Made by a program: the position numbers and the translations under genes. Below the pieces are notes generated by a model. The model was not told where the DNA came from and ran no database searches. It saw nothing but the letters and a program-made list of their open reading frames with translations. From the NCBI RefSeq assembly GCF_027923705.1, contig NZ_AP026442.1, positions 930,001 to 994,000 of the forward strand: a DNA stretch of 64,000 nt, given 5' to 3'. Shown here one piece after another: positions 41,979-50,700 of the stretch (its first letter is position 1; each line of letters begins with the position of its first letter). This stretch comes from Cellulomonas sp. NTE-D12. GTDB lineage: Bacteria > Actinomycetota > Actinomycetes > Actinomycetales > Cellulomonadaceae.

Positions 41979-42866
41979 GTGGCCGACGAGCGACTGCGGC
42001 TGATGGCGGTGCACGCGCACCCCGACGACGAGTCCAGCAAGGGCGCCGCGACGCTGGCGCGCTACGTGGACGAGGGCGTGGACGTGCTCGTCGTCAGCTG
42101 CACGGGCGGTGAGCGCGGCGACGTGCTGAACCCCCGCTACGGCCGCGAGATCACCGATCTCGACGAGATGCGCGCGGTGCGCCGCGAGGAGATGGCTGCC
42201 GCCGCGGCTGCCCTCGGCATCCGTCAGACCTGGCTCGGCTTCATCGACTCCGGTCTGCCCGAGGGGGATCCCCTGCCGCCCCTGCCGGAGGGCTGCTTCG
42301 CGCTGCAGCCGCTCGAGGTCGCCGCGGCACCGCTGGTGGCCCTGGTGCGCGAGTTCCGTCCGCACGTCATGACGACGTACGACGAGACCGGCGGCTACCC
42401 CCACCCGGACCACGTGATGTGCCACCGGGTCAGCGTGGAGGCGTTCGCGGCCGCCGCCGACCCCGAGCGCTACCGCGGCACCGGCCGCCCGTGGGCGCCG
42501 TTGAAGCTCTACTACGACCACGGTTTCTCGCTGTCCCGGATGCGTGCGGTGCACGACGCGCTGACGGCCGAGGGCCTGACGAGCCCGTTCGGCGACTGGA
42601 TCGACTCCCGTGCCGCCCGCGAGATCCCGGAGCGACCGGTCACGACGCGCATCGTCTGCGCCGACTGGTTCGACCGCCGTGACGCCGCCCTGCGGGCGCA
42701 CGCGACCCAGATCGACCCCGAGGGGTGGTTCTTCGCCGCGCCCCGCGGCCTGGAACGCCGCGTGTGGCCCTGGGAGGAGTTCGAGCTCGCCGAGACGCGC
42801 GTCCCGGTGGAGCTGCCCGAGGACGACCTGTTCGCGGGCGTGCGGGGTCGGGTGGAGGGCCGATGA
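41979..42866 (+). CDS. mca: Mycothiol S-conjugate amidase
   Basis: Cleaves mycothiol S-conjugates to mercapturic acids for detoxification, so its presence implies mycothiol in the cell. The 295-residue zinc amidase (LmbE/PIG-L fold) shows the zinc motif HAHPDDESSKG, GGERGDVLNPR, TTYDETGGYPHPDHVMCHR (second zinc ligands) and the C-terminal RAHATQIDPEGWFFAAP that separates Mca from MshB. GTG 41979 has GGGGAGG upstream. The stop overlaps the next membrane gene (ATGA). Confidence 0.96.
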   Translation: MADERLRLMAVHAHPDDESSKGAATLARYVDEGVDVLVVSCTGGERGDVLNPRYGREITDLDEMRAVRREEMAAAAAALGIRQTWLGFIDSGLPEGDPLPPLPEGCFALQPLEVAAAPLVALVREFRPHVMTTYDETGGYPHPDHVMCHRVSVEAFAAAADPERYRGTGRPWAPLKLYYDHGFSLSRMRAVHDALTAEGLTSPFGDWIDSRAAREIPERPVTTRIVCADWFDRRDAALRAHATQIDPEGWFFAAPRGLERRVWPWEEFELAETRVPVELPEDDLFAGVRGRVEGR

Positions 42867-43204
42867 GCGCGGTGACGGGACTGGCGGTGTGGGTGGTGAC
42901 CGCCGCGACGCCGGCACCGGGACCGGTGGGCAACCTGGACGACAACCCGGCGGGCGGTGGCACACCCGGTCTCGCGGGCTTCTTGTTCACCTTCGCGCTC
43001 GCGGTGGTGGTGATCGGCCTGGCGATCTCGTTGGTGCGCGGCATGCGCCGGATGGAGCGCAACAGCGCCCGCCTCGAGACACCGGGCACGATCCCCGTCC
43101 CCAGCGGCCCGCCCACCTCGTCGGTCGCCGAGCCGGCGGACGACCGGACCGACGCACCGAGTGCCGAACCGACCGGGCGCGGCACCCCGCCGACCGCCGG
43201 CTGA
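42863..43204 (+). CDS. Small membrane protein coupled to mca
   Basis: Unnamed actinobacterial protein of 113 residues. Residues ~1-16 resemble a weak signal or short helix, 37-58 a membrane helix (AGFLFTFALAVVVIGLAISLV), then a basic motif RGMRRMERNSARLE and a Pro/Thr-rich cytoplasmic tail. Its ATG overlaps the mca stop, so the two are co-translated; the role is unknown. Confidence 0.75.
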   Translation: MSAVTGLAVWVVTAATPAPGPVGNLDDNPAGGGTPGLAGFLFTFALAVVVIGLAISLVRGMRRMERNSARLETPGTIPVPSGPPTSSVAEPADDRTDAPSAEPTGRGTPPTAG

Positions 43205-43255
43205 CGCAACCGTCGGGTACCTCAGCACGCAGCCCACCCCGCACAGGAGGTCCGC

Positions 43256-44083
43256 ATGGCCGACCGTCCCGTCCCGCCGGCGCGTCCCTCGGTGCGGGTG
43301 ACGCTCGGTCAGCTGAGCACCGGCACCGACCGGGCGGCGAACCGGGAGGCGGTCCGCGACGCGTTCCGCACGGCCTCCTACGCCCGGGCCGACGTGCTGG
43401 TGCTGCCCGAGTACACCAGCGCCTTCGACCCTCGAGCGGTGGCCGTGGACCTCGCCGAACCGCTCGACGGACCGTTCGTCACCCTGCTGCGCGAGCAGGC
43501 GGTGCGGACCGGCGTCGCGGTGATCGCCGGGACCCTGCTGCCGTCGGCCGACCCGGCGCACGCCGTCAATGCGGTGGTCGCCGTGGACGGTGCGGGCGAG
43601 CTGGTCGGCGCGTACCGCAAGGTGCACCTGTACGACGCCTTCGGCGCGCGGGAGTCCGACGTGCTGGAGGCCGGCCCGGCCGACGCGACGCCCCTGGTGC
43701 TGTCGCTGCAGGGACTGCGGTTCGGCGTGCTGACGTGCTACGACCTGCGGTTCCCCGAGTCGGCCCGGCGGCTGGTGGACGCGGGAGCGAACGTGCTCGT
43801 GGTGCCCGCGGCGTGGGCGGACGGACCGCTCAAGGCGATGCACTGGCGCGCGCTGGCGATCGCCCGGGCGATCGAGAACACCTGCGCCGTGGTGGCGGTG
43901 GGCCAGGCCGGCAGGGGGGTGGTCGGCCGCTCGATCGTCGTCGGCCCGGACGGTGTGGTGGGCCTGGAGATGGACGACAAGCCGGCGCTGCGCACCGTCG
44001 ACCTCGATGCGGACCGGCTGGACCAGGTGCGTGCTGCCAACCCGTCGCTGGCCAACCGCCGGTACGCCGTCGTCCCGCGCTGA
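43256..44083 (+). CDS. Carbon-nitrogen hydrolase (nitrilase superfamily)
   Basis: Amidase-like enzyme of 275 residues with the Glu-Lys-Cys triad in place: Glu52 (LPEYTS), Lys122 (YRKVHLYD) and Cys161 (LTCYDLRFPE). The pattern is that of Nit/omega-amidase or deaminated-glutathione amidase (branch 10) proteins rather than nitrilases acting on nitriles. A strong AGGAGG lies seven bases before ATG 43256. Placement next to Mca may suggest a thiol-repair role, which is inference. Confidence 0.88.
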   Translation: MADRPVPPARPSVRVTLGQLSTGTDRAANREAVRDAFRTASYARADVLVLPEYTSAFDPRAVAVDLAEPLDGPFVTLLREQAVRTGVAVIAGTLLPSADPAHAVNAVVAVDGAGELVGAYRKVHLYDAFGARESDVLEAGPADATPLVLSLQGLRFGVLTCYDLRFPESARRLVDAGANVLVVPAAWADGPLKAMHWRALAIARAIENTCAVVAVGQAGRGVVGRSIVVGPDGVVGLEMDDKPALRTVDLDADRLDQVRAANPSLANRRYAVVPR

Positions 44084-44092
44084 CCCTGCGCT

Positions 44093-44123
44093 CGTCGCGC
44101 CGGCCCCCTGCTCCGGCGCGACG
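44093..44123. terminator. Bidirectional terminator between the amidase and PAQR genes
   Basis: Perfect 11-bp stem (44093-44103 with 44113-44123), ten bases after the amidase stop and ahead of the convergent PAQR gene's stop. Confidence 0.7.
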
Positions 44124-44136
44124 CCCCTGCCGCCGC

Positions 44137-44880
44137 TCAGCGCAGCCGGTAGGTGGCGATCGACACGGCGGCGTAGTGGCAGGCGAACGCCAGCACCGTC
44201 AGCGTGTGGAACACCTCGTGGAACCCGAACCAGCGCGGGCTCGGGTCGGGCCGCTTGGTGCCGTAGACGATCGCGCCGGCGATGTAGGCGACGCCGCCGC
44301 CCAGCACCAGCCAGGCGACGGCCGGGCCGCCGGTGCGCGAGAACGCGGGGATGTAGCCCACGGCGACCAGGCCGAGCGCCACGTAGCTGGGCACGTACAC
44401 CCAGCGCGGGGCGTTCAGCCAGAAGATGCGGGCCAGCGCACCGACGAGGGCACCGCTCCAGACGACCACGAGCAGCAGGCGTGCCGTGCGCGCACTCAGC
44501 ATCAGCACCGCCAGCGGGGTGTAGGTGCCGGCGATGATCAGGAATATGTTCGTGTGGTCCAGCCGCCTCAGCACCGCGGCGGTGCGGGGCGACCAGCGGC
44601 CGCGGTGGTACACCGCGCTGGTGCCGAAGAGCAGCACCGCGGTCACCCCGAAGACGGCGGTGGACCAGCGGGCGGCCTCGGTGGGGGCCAGTGCCACCAG
44701 CACGATCGCCGCGACGAGCACGACGGGTGCAACACCGGCGTGGATCCAGCCGCGCAGCCGCGGCTTGACCTGCTCGGCCACTGTCTGACCCACCCGGGAC
44801 AGCCCCTCGGCCACGTCGTGCGCCGCCTGGGAGGGGTCGGGCACGCCGTGCCCCGTGGAGGGGACCTGGCTCGAGCTCAC
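44137..44880 (-). CDS. PAQR / hemolysin III family membrane protein
   Basis: Seven-helix membrane protein of 247 residues related to eukaryotic PAQR receptors. Conserved zinc-type positions appear as SAVYHRGRW (helix II), RLDHTNIFLIIAGTYTPLA (helix III) and FGFHEVFHTLTVLAFACHY (helix VII). The cytoplasmic N-terminus holds a short amphipathic stretch (AAHDVAEGLSRVGQTVAEQV). GTG 44880 has GAGGAG six bases upstream. A perfect 8-bp-arm inverted repeat lies 25 bases before the start. True hemolytic activity is not implied; PAQRs are linked to membrane lipid sensing in other organisms. Confidence 0.9.
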   Translation of the reverse strand: MSSSQVPSTGHGVPDPSQAAHDVAEGLSRVGQTVAEQVKPRLRGWIHAGVAPVVLVAAIVLVALAPTEAARWSTAVFGVTAVLLFGTSAVYHRGRWSPRTAAVLRRLDHTNIFLIIAGTYTPLAVLMLSARTARLLLVVVWSGALVGALARIFWLNAPRWVYVPSYVALGLVAVGYIPAFSRTGGPAVAWLVLGGGVAYIAGAIVYGTKRPDPSPRWFGFHEVFHTLTVLAFACHYAAVSIATYRLR

Positions 44881-44905
44881 GGCGTCTCCTCGGCTGGCTG
44901 ACACG

Positions 44906-44925
44906 AACCTACGACACCGTAGGTT
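44906..44925. promoter_or_regulatory. Perfect inverted repeat, likely operator of the PAQR gene
   Basis: AACCTACG and CGTAGGTT are separated by four bases. It lies between the PAQR start and the uppS promoter. The length and symmetry fit a TetR-type site; no such regulator is adjacent, so it would be a trans-acting factor. Confidence 0.6.
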
Positions 44926-44992
44926 ACGTGGGCGTAGCTCGGGGTGTCGACGCCGGGGCCTTCCGTCAACGGCCCGCACGAGGGCGGCGGAG

Positions 44993-44998
44993 TACCGT
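44993..44998 (+). promoter_or_regulatory. -10 box TACCGT upstream of uppS
   Basis: TACCGT ends six bases before an in-frame GTG at 45005, which could start a leaderless, 18-residue-longer UppS. The stronger ribosome site supports 45059. Confidence 0.45.
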
Positions 44999-45058
44999 GA
45001 TCCCGTGCCGAGCGGGGGTGCTCTCCCGCCACCACCCCGACCCGGAGGAGTCGTCGGC

Positions 45059-45820
45059 GTGCGTCTGCCACACCCGCTCTACGGGCTCTACGAGCGCCGT
45101 CTGGCCGCGAGCCTGCCGCGCGACCGTGTGCCGCGCCACGTCGGCGTGATCCTCGACGGCAACCGCCGCTGGGCCCGCAGCATCGGGCTGTCCTCGGCCA
45201 CCGGCCACCGCGCCGGCGCGGACAAGATCGCCGAGCTGCTCGAGTGGAGCGAGGACATCGGCGTCGAGGTGGTCACCCTCTGGATGCTGTCCACCGACAA
45301 CCTGTCCCGGGACCCGGAGGAGCTGGGGCCGCTCCTGGAGATCATCGAGGACGCGGTGCGCAACCTCGCGGCGACCCGGCGGTGGCGGCTGCAGGCGATG
45401 GGTGCGCTCGACCTGCTGCCCGAGCAGACGGCACGGGCGCTCAAGGACGCGGAGACCGCAACCGAGGGCGTCGTCGGCCTGCACGTCAACGTCGCGGTCG
45501 GCTACGGCGGGCGGCACGAGATCGCCGACGCCGTCCGGTCGTACCTGCGCGAGAACGCCGCGAAGGGCGCGAGCCTCGACGACCTGGCCGCCGACTTCGA
45601 CGTGCAGCACATCGCGGCGCACCTGTACACCAAGGGTCAGCCGGATCCGGAGCTGGTGATCCGCACCTCCGGCGAGCAGCGGCTGGGCGGGTTCCTGCTG
45701 TGGCAGAGCGCGCACTCGGAGTTCTACTTCTGCGAGGCGTACTGGCCGAGCTTCCGCAAGGTCGACTTCCTGCGCGCGGTGCGCTCGTACGCCGCGCGGG
45801 AGCGCCGGCTCGGCCTGTAG
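45059..45820 (+). CDS. uppS: Isoprenyl (undecaprenyl/decaprenyl) diphosphate synthase
   Basis: cis-Prenyltransferase extending FPP or GPP with IPP units to the lipid carrier for wall synthesis, 253 residues. Catalytic P-loop region VGVILDGNRRWARSIG, then GHRAGADKIAELLEWSEDIGV, STDNLSRDPEE, NVAVGYGGRHEIADAVR, and the C-terminal IRTSGEQRLGGFLLWQSAHSEFYF are all canonical. GTG 45059 is chosen for GGAGGAG eight bases upstream; GTG 45005 is in frame and could be used if the transcript is leaderless. Chain length cannot be read by eye. Confidence 0.93.
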   Translation: MRLPHPLYGLYERRLAASLPRDRVPRHVGVILDGNRRWARSIGLSSATGHRAGADKIAELLEWSEDIGVEVVTLWMLSTDNLSRDPEELGPLLEIIEDAVRNLAATRRWRLQAMGALDLLPEQTARALKDAETATEGVVGLHVNVAVGYGGRHEIADAVRSYLRENAAKGASLDDLAADFDVQHIAAHLYTKGQPDPELVIRTSGEQRLGGFLLWQSAHSEFYFCEAYWPSFRKVDFLRAVRSYAARERRLGL

Positions 45821-45928
45821 GAGACGGACGACGACGTCCGTGTGACGACCAGGTGAACTCTTCGCCGTCGACCGGATGATCCGCCGGTACGGGGCGTGTC
45901 GTGGTGCGGAGCGCGCCGCGCACGGATT

Positions 45929-46122
45929 TAGCGTCGGCTCAGTGGACGGCTCCCGCCGTCCCCGGGAGGCCAGCCCATGGAGCATCCGCTCCGCGGAGGA
46001 GGGCCGGTCCGGCCCGAACCAGGGTCGGCCGACCGCACCCCGTCGCCGCTCGTCGGCGGTCCCTGCGGGGACGTCGGCGTGAGGTGCCCGACACGGCGCT
46101 GATGCGCCGGAGGGAGCCTGCC
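45929..46122 (+). other. Hairpin-rich leader of phoH
   Basis: TAGCGT at 45929-45934 fits a -10, so the leader runs ~180 bases to GTG 46123. It holds stem pairs at 45944-45961 (7 bp, loop 4), 45979-45992 (5 bp), 46001-46015 (6 bp, loop 3), the palindrome GTCGGCCGAC at 46024-46033, and 46059-46072 (5 bp). The gap 45821-46122 is otherwise empty. It does not match a riboswitch I can recognise. Confidence 0.45.
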
Positions 46123-47538
46123 GTGGTCAGCACTGCGCAGAACGGATCGACCTCCCCCGGTACAAGCACGAGGACGAGCCCGAGCCCGACGTCCGGAACG
46201 ACGGGCGGGGACGGACGCCGCACGCACGTGCTGGACACCTCGGTCCTGCTCTCGGATCCCAAGGCAATCGCCCGTTTCGCCGAGCACGACGTGGTGCTGC
46301 CCGTCGTCGTCATCACCGAGCTCGAGGCCAAGCGCCACCACGCCGAGCTCGGCTACTTCGCCCGCAGCGCCCTGCGTGCGCTCGACGACCTGCGCGTCAC
46401 CTACGGCCGCCTCGACGCGCCCGTGCCGGTCAACGACGCGGGCGGCACGCTGCGGGTCGAGCTGAACCACATCGACCCGACGGTGCTGCCCGCCGGCTTC
46501 CGGCTGGGCGACAACGACACCCGCATCCTCGCCGTGGCCGCCAACCTCGCGGCGGAGGGGTGCGACGTCACGGTCGTGTCCAAGGACCTGCCCATGCGGG
46601 TCAAGGCGTCGGCGGTGGGGCTGCGGGCGGAGGAGTACCGGCACGAGCTCGCGGTCGACTCCGGCTGGACCGGCATGGACGCCCTGGACCTCACCGAGGA
46701 GCAGATGTCGCATCTCTGGGAGGACGAGAGCGTCGCCCTGGCCGACATCGACCTCACCTACGGGCTGGCACCGGGCGACGGTCCGCGGGACCTGCCGTGC
46801 CACACCGGCCTGGTGCTGCACAGCCCGCGCGGCTCGGCGCTCGGCCGCGTGACGGCCGACAAGCACGTGCAGCTGGTGCGCGGCGACCAGGACGTGTTCG
46901 GCGTGCACGGTCGCAGCGCCGAGCAGCGGATCGCCATCGACCTGCTGCTCGACGAGGAGATCGGCATCGTGTCGCTCGGCGGCCGGGCCGGCACCGGCAA
47001 GTCGGCCCTGGCCCTGTGCGCCGGCCTGGAGGCGGTGCTGGAGCGGCGCCAGCACCGCAAGGTGATGGTGTTCCGGCCGCTGTACGCGGTGGGCGGTCAG
47101 GAGCTCGGGTACCTGCCCGGCAACGAGGCCGAGAAGATGAACCCCTGGGCGCAGGCGGTGTTCGACACCCTCGGCGCCCTGGTCAGCAAGGAGGTGGTCG
47201 AGGAGGTGCTCGACCGCGACCTGCTCGAGGTGCTGCCGCTGACCCACATCCGCGGCCGCTCGCTGCACGACGCCTTCGTGATCGTCGACGAGGCGCAGTC
47301 GCTCGAGCGCAACGTGCTGCTGACCGTCCTGTCCCGGATCGGCCAGAGCTCGCGGGTGGTGCTCACCCACGACGTCGCGCAGCGGGACAACCTGCGGGTC
47401 GGTCGGCACGACGGCGTGGCGGCCGTGATCGAGGCGCTCAAGGGCCACCCGCTGTTCGCGCACGTGACGCTGACCCGGTCGGAGCGGTCGCCCGTCGCCG
47501 CCCTCGTCACCGAGATGCTCGAGGGCATCGAGGCGTAG
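46123..47538 (+). CDS. phoH: PIN-PhoH family ATPase
   Basis: Protein of 471 residues with an N-terminal PIN nuclease domain (residues ~40-170: HVLDTSVLLSDPKAIARF, VITELEAKRHH, GDNDTRILAVAANL with acidic PIN residues) and a C-terminal PhoH ATPase (residues ~265-465: P-loop GGRAGTGKSALALCAG, IVDEAQSLERN Walker B). In actinobacteria this PhoH2 form is an RNA helicase/nuclease. The toxin-antitoxin partner described for mycobacterial phoH2 is not seen here. GTG 46123 has GGAGGGAG upstream; ATG 46102 is in frame but less supported. Confidence 0.93.
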   Translation: MVSTAQNGSTSPGTSTRTSPSPTSGTTGGDGRRTHVLDTSVLLSDPKAIARFAEHDVVLPVVVITELEAKRHHAELGYFARSALRALDDLRVTYGRLDAPVPVNDAGGTLRVELNHIDPTVLPAGFRLGDNDTRILAVAANLAAEGCDVTVVSKDLPMRVKASAVGLRAEEYRHELAVDSGWTGMDALDLTEEQMSHLWEDESVALADIDLTYGLAPGDGPRDLPCHTGLVLHSPRGSALGRVTADKHVQLVRGDQDVFGVHGRSAEQRIAIDLLLDEEIGIVSLGGRAGTGKSALALCAGLEAVLERRQHRKVMVFRPLYAVGGQELGYLPGNEAEKMNPWAQAVFDTLGALVSKEVVEEVLDRDLLEVLPLTHIRGRSLHDAFVIVDEAQSLERNVLLTVLSRIGQSSRVVLTHDVAQRDNLRVGRHDGVAAVIEALKGHPLFAHVTLTRSERSPVAALVTEMLEGIEA

Positions 47539-47556
47539 CGCGCCACCGAAGGGCCG

Positions 47557-47590
47557 CGGAGGGCGGGGACCGTGGGGTCCCCGCCCTCCG
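47557..47590 (+). terminator. Terminator hairpin after phoH
   Basis: Perfect 15-bp stem (47557-47571 with 47576-47590) and loop GTGG, 19 bases after the stop. Confidence 0.75.
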
Positions 47591-47618
47591 GCGTCTCACC
47601 CTCGGCGGTCACCGCCCG

Positions 47619-47639
47619 GTTGTCACACGTGTTGTCACA
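47619..47639. repeat. Direct repeat GTTGTCACA upstream of the subtilase promoter
   Basis: Two copies at 47619-47627 and 47631-47639, 12 bases apart, so nearly on the same face of the helix. A palindrome ACACGTGT lies between. They sit ~100 bases before the -10 TACGGT at 47736-47741 and could be an activator site. Confidence 0.45.
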
Positions 47640-47735
47640 GGTCCGGTCCGCGTGCGCCCGCCGCACACGGGCGCGCGAGTGTGCGCCCGACGATTCGTCC
47701 TGGTCAACCCCTGGTCAGCGCAGCCCCGCACCCGT

Positions 47736-47741
47736 TACGGT
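47736..47741 (+). promoter_or_regulatory. Candidate -10 TACGGT of the subtilase gene
   Basis: TACGGT, 49 bases before ATG 47790; AGAGGGGG acts as ribosome site. Confidence 0.4.
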
Positions 47742-47789
47742 TCCCGCCAACTTGTGTAACACCTGTGGTGACTGACAGAGGGGGCGTCG

Positions 47790-50700
47790 ATGACTCGACG
47801 GTCGGGGACCCGAATGTGGGCAGTGGCGGTGGGGGCTGCGGTCGCGACCGCGCTCGGCACGATCCCGGCGCAGGCGTCGCCGCCGGACCCGGGTGCCACC
47901 AACCGCTTCACGGCGGCGGCGGTGACCCCCTCGTCGGCGCCGATCGACACCCCGAAGGCGAGCCGCGCGCGGCTCGCGAAGAGCGATCCCGCCCTGCTCG
48001 CCCGGACGGACACCGCCCCCACGACGATCATGGTCAAGCTCGACTACGACGCGGCGGCCGCCTACTCCGGCGACGTGGCGGGCTTCGCGGCGACCAGCCC
48101 CGAGGTGACAGGCAAGGCGCTGCGCACGGGCGACTCGAACGTCTCGTCGTACCTGCGCCTGCTGGGCGGCAAGGCGGACAAGGCCTCGGCCGCCGTGCGC
48201 GCCGCCGTGCCGTCCGCGACCGTCCGCGGCACCTACAACCTCGCGTACGGCGGTCTGGCGGTCACTCTCCCGGCCAACCGTGCGAAGGACCTGCTCAAGG
48301 TCCCCGGCGTGGTGGCCGTGCAGCAGGACGCGCTCGAGCACGTGCAGACGGAGCTGGGCTCCGGGACCTCGACGACGGCGCTCGCCGGTACCCCCGCGAC
48401 CCCGACCGCAGGTGCGCTCGAGAACGGCACCACGGCCTTCGTCGGCGCGGAGAAGGTGTGGCCCTCGCTGGGCGGCCGTGACCACGCAGGTCAGGGCGTC
48501 ATCGTCGGCGTGCTGGACACCGGCATCTGGCCGGAGCACCCGATGCTGACCGACGTCGGGCTGCCCAAGCCGGCCGGCGGCCCGTGGGCGTGCCAGTTCG
48601 GCGACGGCAGCGACCCGGCGCTCGGTGCCGCGTTCACCTGCAACGACAAGCTGATCGGCGCGTACGCCTTCCTCGACACGGCCCGAGCCCAGGGCGCGAT
48701 CGGCAAGGACGAGTACTGCTCGGCGACCGCGTGCTCGGTGCGCGACGCCGACGGGCACGGCACGCACACGGCCACGACGGCGGCGGGCAGCTACGTCGCC
48801 AGCGCGCCGCTGCTCGGCACGGACCGCGGGCCGGTGGCCGGCATGGCGCCGGGCGCCTCGGTCATCGCCTACAAGGTGTGCGCCGTGGCGGGCTGCTACC
48901 AGTCCGACTCGGTGGCGGCCGTGCAGCAGGCGATCCTCGACGGGGTCGACGTGATCAACTACTCGATCAGCGGCGGCACCTCGGCGTACACCGACCCGGT
49001 GGAGCTGGCGTTCCTCGACGCCTACGAGGCCGGCATCAGCGTGAACGCGTCCGCCGGGAACGACGGGCCCACCGCCGGCACCGCGAACCACGCCGGGCCG
49101 TGGGTGACCACCGTCGGCGCGTCCACGTCCGACCGGGCCTTCGCCTCCGTGCTGCACCTGACCGCGGCCGACGGCGCCACCTACAGCAAGCAGGGCGCCA
49201 CGCTGACCACCGGCGTCACCGACGCTCCGGTGGTGCTCGCCGCGGACGTGCCGGGCTACACCGGCGGCCAGTACTGCCTCAAGCCGTTCGCCGCCGGTTC
49301 GCTGACCGGCAAGGTGGTGGTCTGCGAGCGCGGCGGCGGTGGCGGCGGGCGCGTCGAGAAGGGGTACTTCGCCAGCCAGGGTGGTGCCGCCGGCATGGTG
49401 CTGTACAACCCGACGGCCTCGGACACCGAGACGGACAACCACTTCCTGCCGGCCATCCACCTCGAGGGTCCGAACGACGAGCTGCTGGCGTTCCTCGCGG
49501 CCCACACGGGCGTGACGGCCACCTGGGCGACGGGCGCGCTGACGCCCGCCACCGGCGACGTGATGGCCGGGTTCAGCTCCCGCGGACCGGTGGGCGACTT
49601 CCTCAAGCCGGACATCACAGCGCCGGGCGTCCAGGTGCTCGCGGGGAACACCCCGACGCCCGTGGACATCCCGGCCGGACCCAAGGGCCAGCTGTACCAG
49701 GCGATCGCGGGCACCTCGATGTCCAGCCCGCACGCCACCGGCATCTCCGCCCTGGTCCGTGCGGCGCACCCGGACTGGACGCCGGGACAGGTGAAGTCGG
49801 CGCTGATGACCTCCTCGCTGCAGCAGGTGGTCAACGCCGACGGCAGCCCGGCCGGGGTGTTCGACCGCGGCGCGGGCTCCATCCGGGCGGACCGGGCGGT
49901 GCAGCCGACGCTGACGTTCGACGTCTCGGCGAAGGACATGGCGGCCAGTGCCACCGACCCGCTGCACCGCGTGGACCTGGACCTGCCGAGCATCGCGGTG
50001 AACCCGCTGCCGGGGGCGCTGCTGACCACGCGCACGGCGAAGAACGTCTCGGGACGCACCCTGGCGTTCTCGGCGGCGGCGACCGGCGCCGACGGGCTGA
50101 AGGTGACCGTGCAGCCGGCGCGGTTCACGCTGCGGCCGGGCCAGACGCAGAAGCTGCGGATCCTGGTGGACGGCACGGCGACCGCGCACGGCTGGCACAG
50201 CGGGCAGATCACGCTGACCAGCGGGGGAGCGGTGCCCGTGGTGCTGCCGGTGGTGGTGAACACGGGTGACGCGGCGGTCCACCTGACGCAGACGTGCGAC
50301 CCGTCGACGGTGGCGCGGGGCGCCAGCACGGACTGCACGGTGACGGCGACCAACTTCGCCGCCGTGGCTGCACCCACCACGGTCGAGGTCTCCTCGACGC
50401 CCGGTCTGCCGATCACCTCGGTGGCGGCGCCCGGGACGGCCACGCGGTCGGGGCTGCGCTGGACGGGCACGCTGAGCCCGGCGCTGCCGCCGACGATCAC
50501 GTCCATCACCCCCGGCGCCAGCCCCGCAGGTGGGTACCTGCCGCTGTCGTCCTTCGGCATCCCGGCGGCCACCGGGTTCGGTGACGAGACGATCACCAAC
50601 TACGACGTGCCGGCCTTCCAGTACGGCGGGGAGACGTACACGCGGATCGGCATCGACTCGAACGGCTACGTCGTCGTCGGCGGCGGCACGGCCGAGGACA

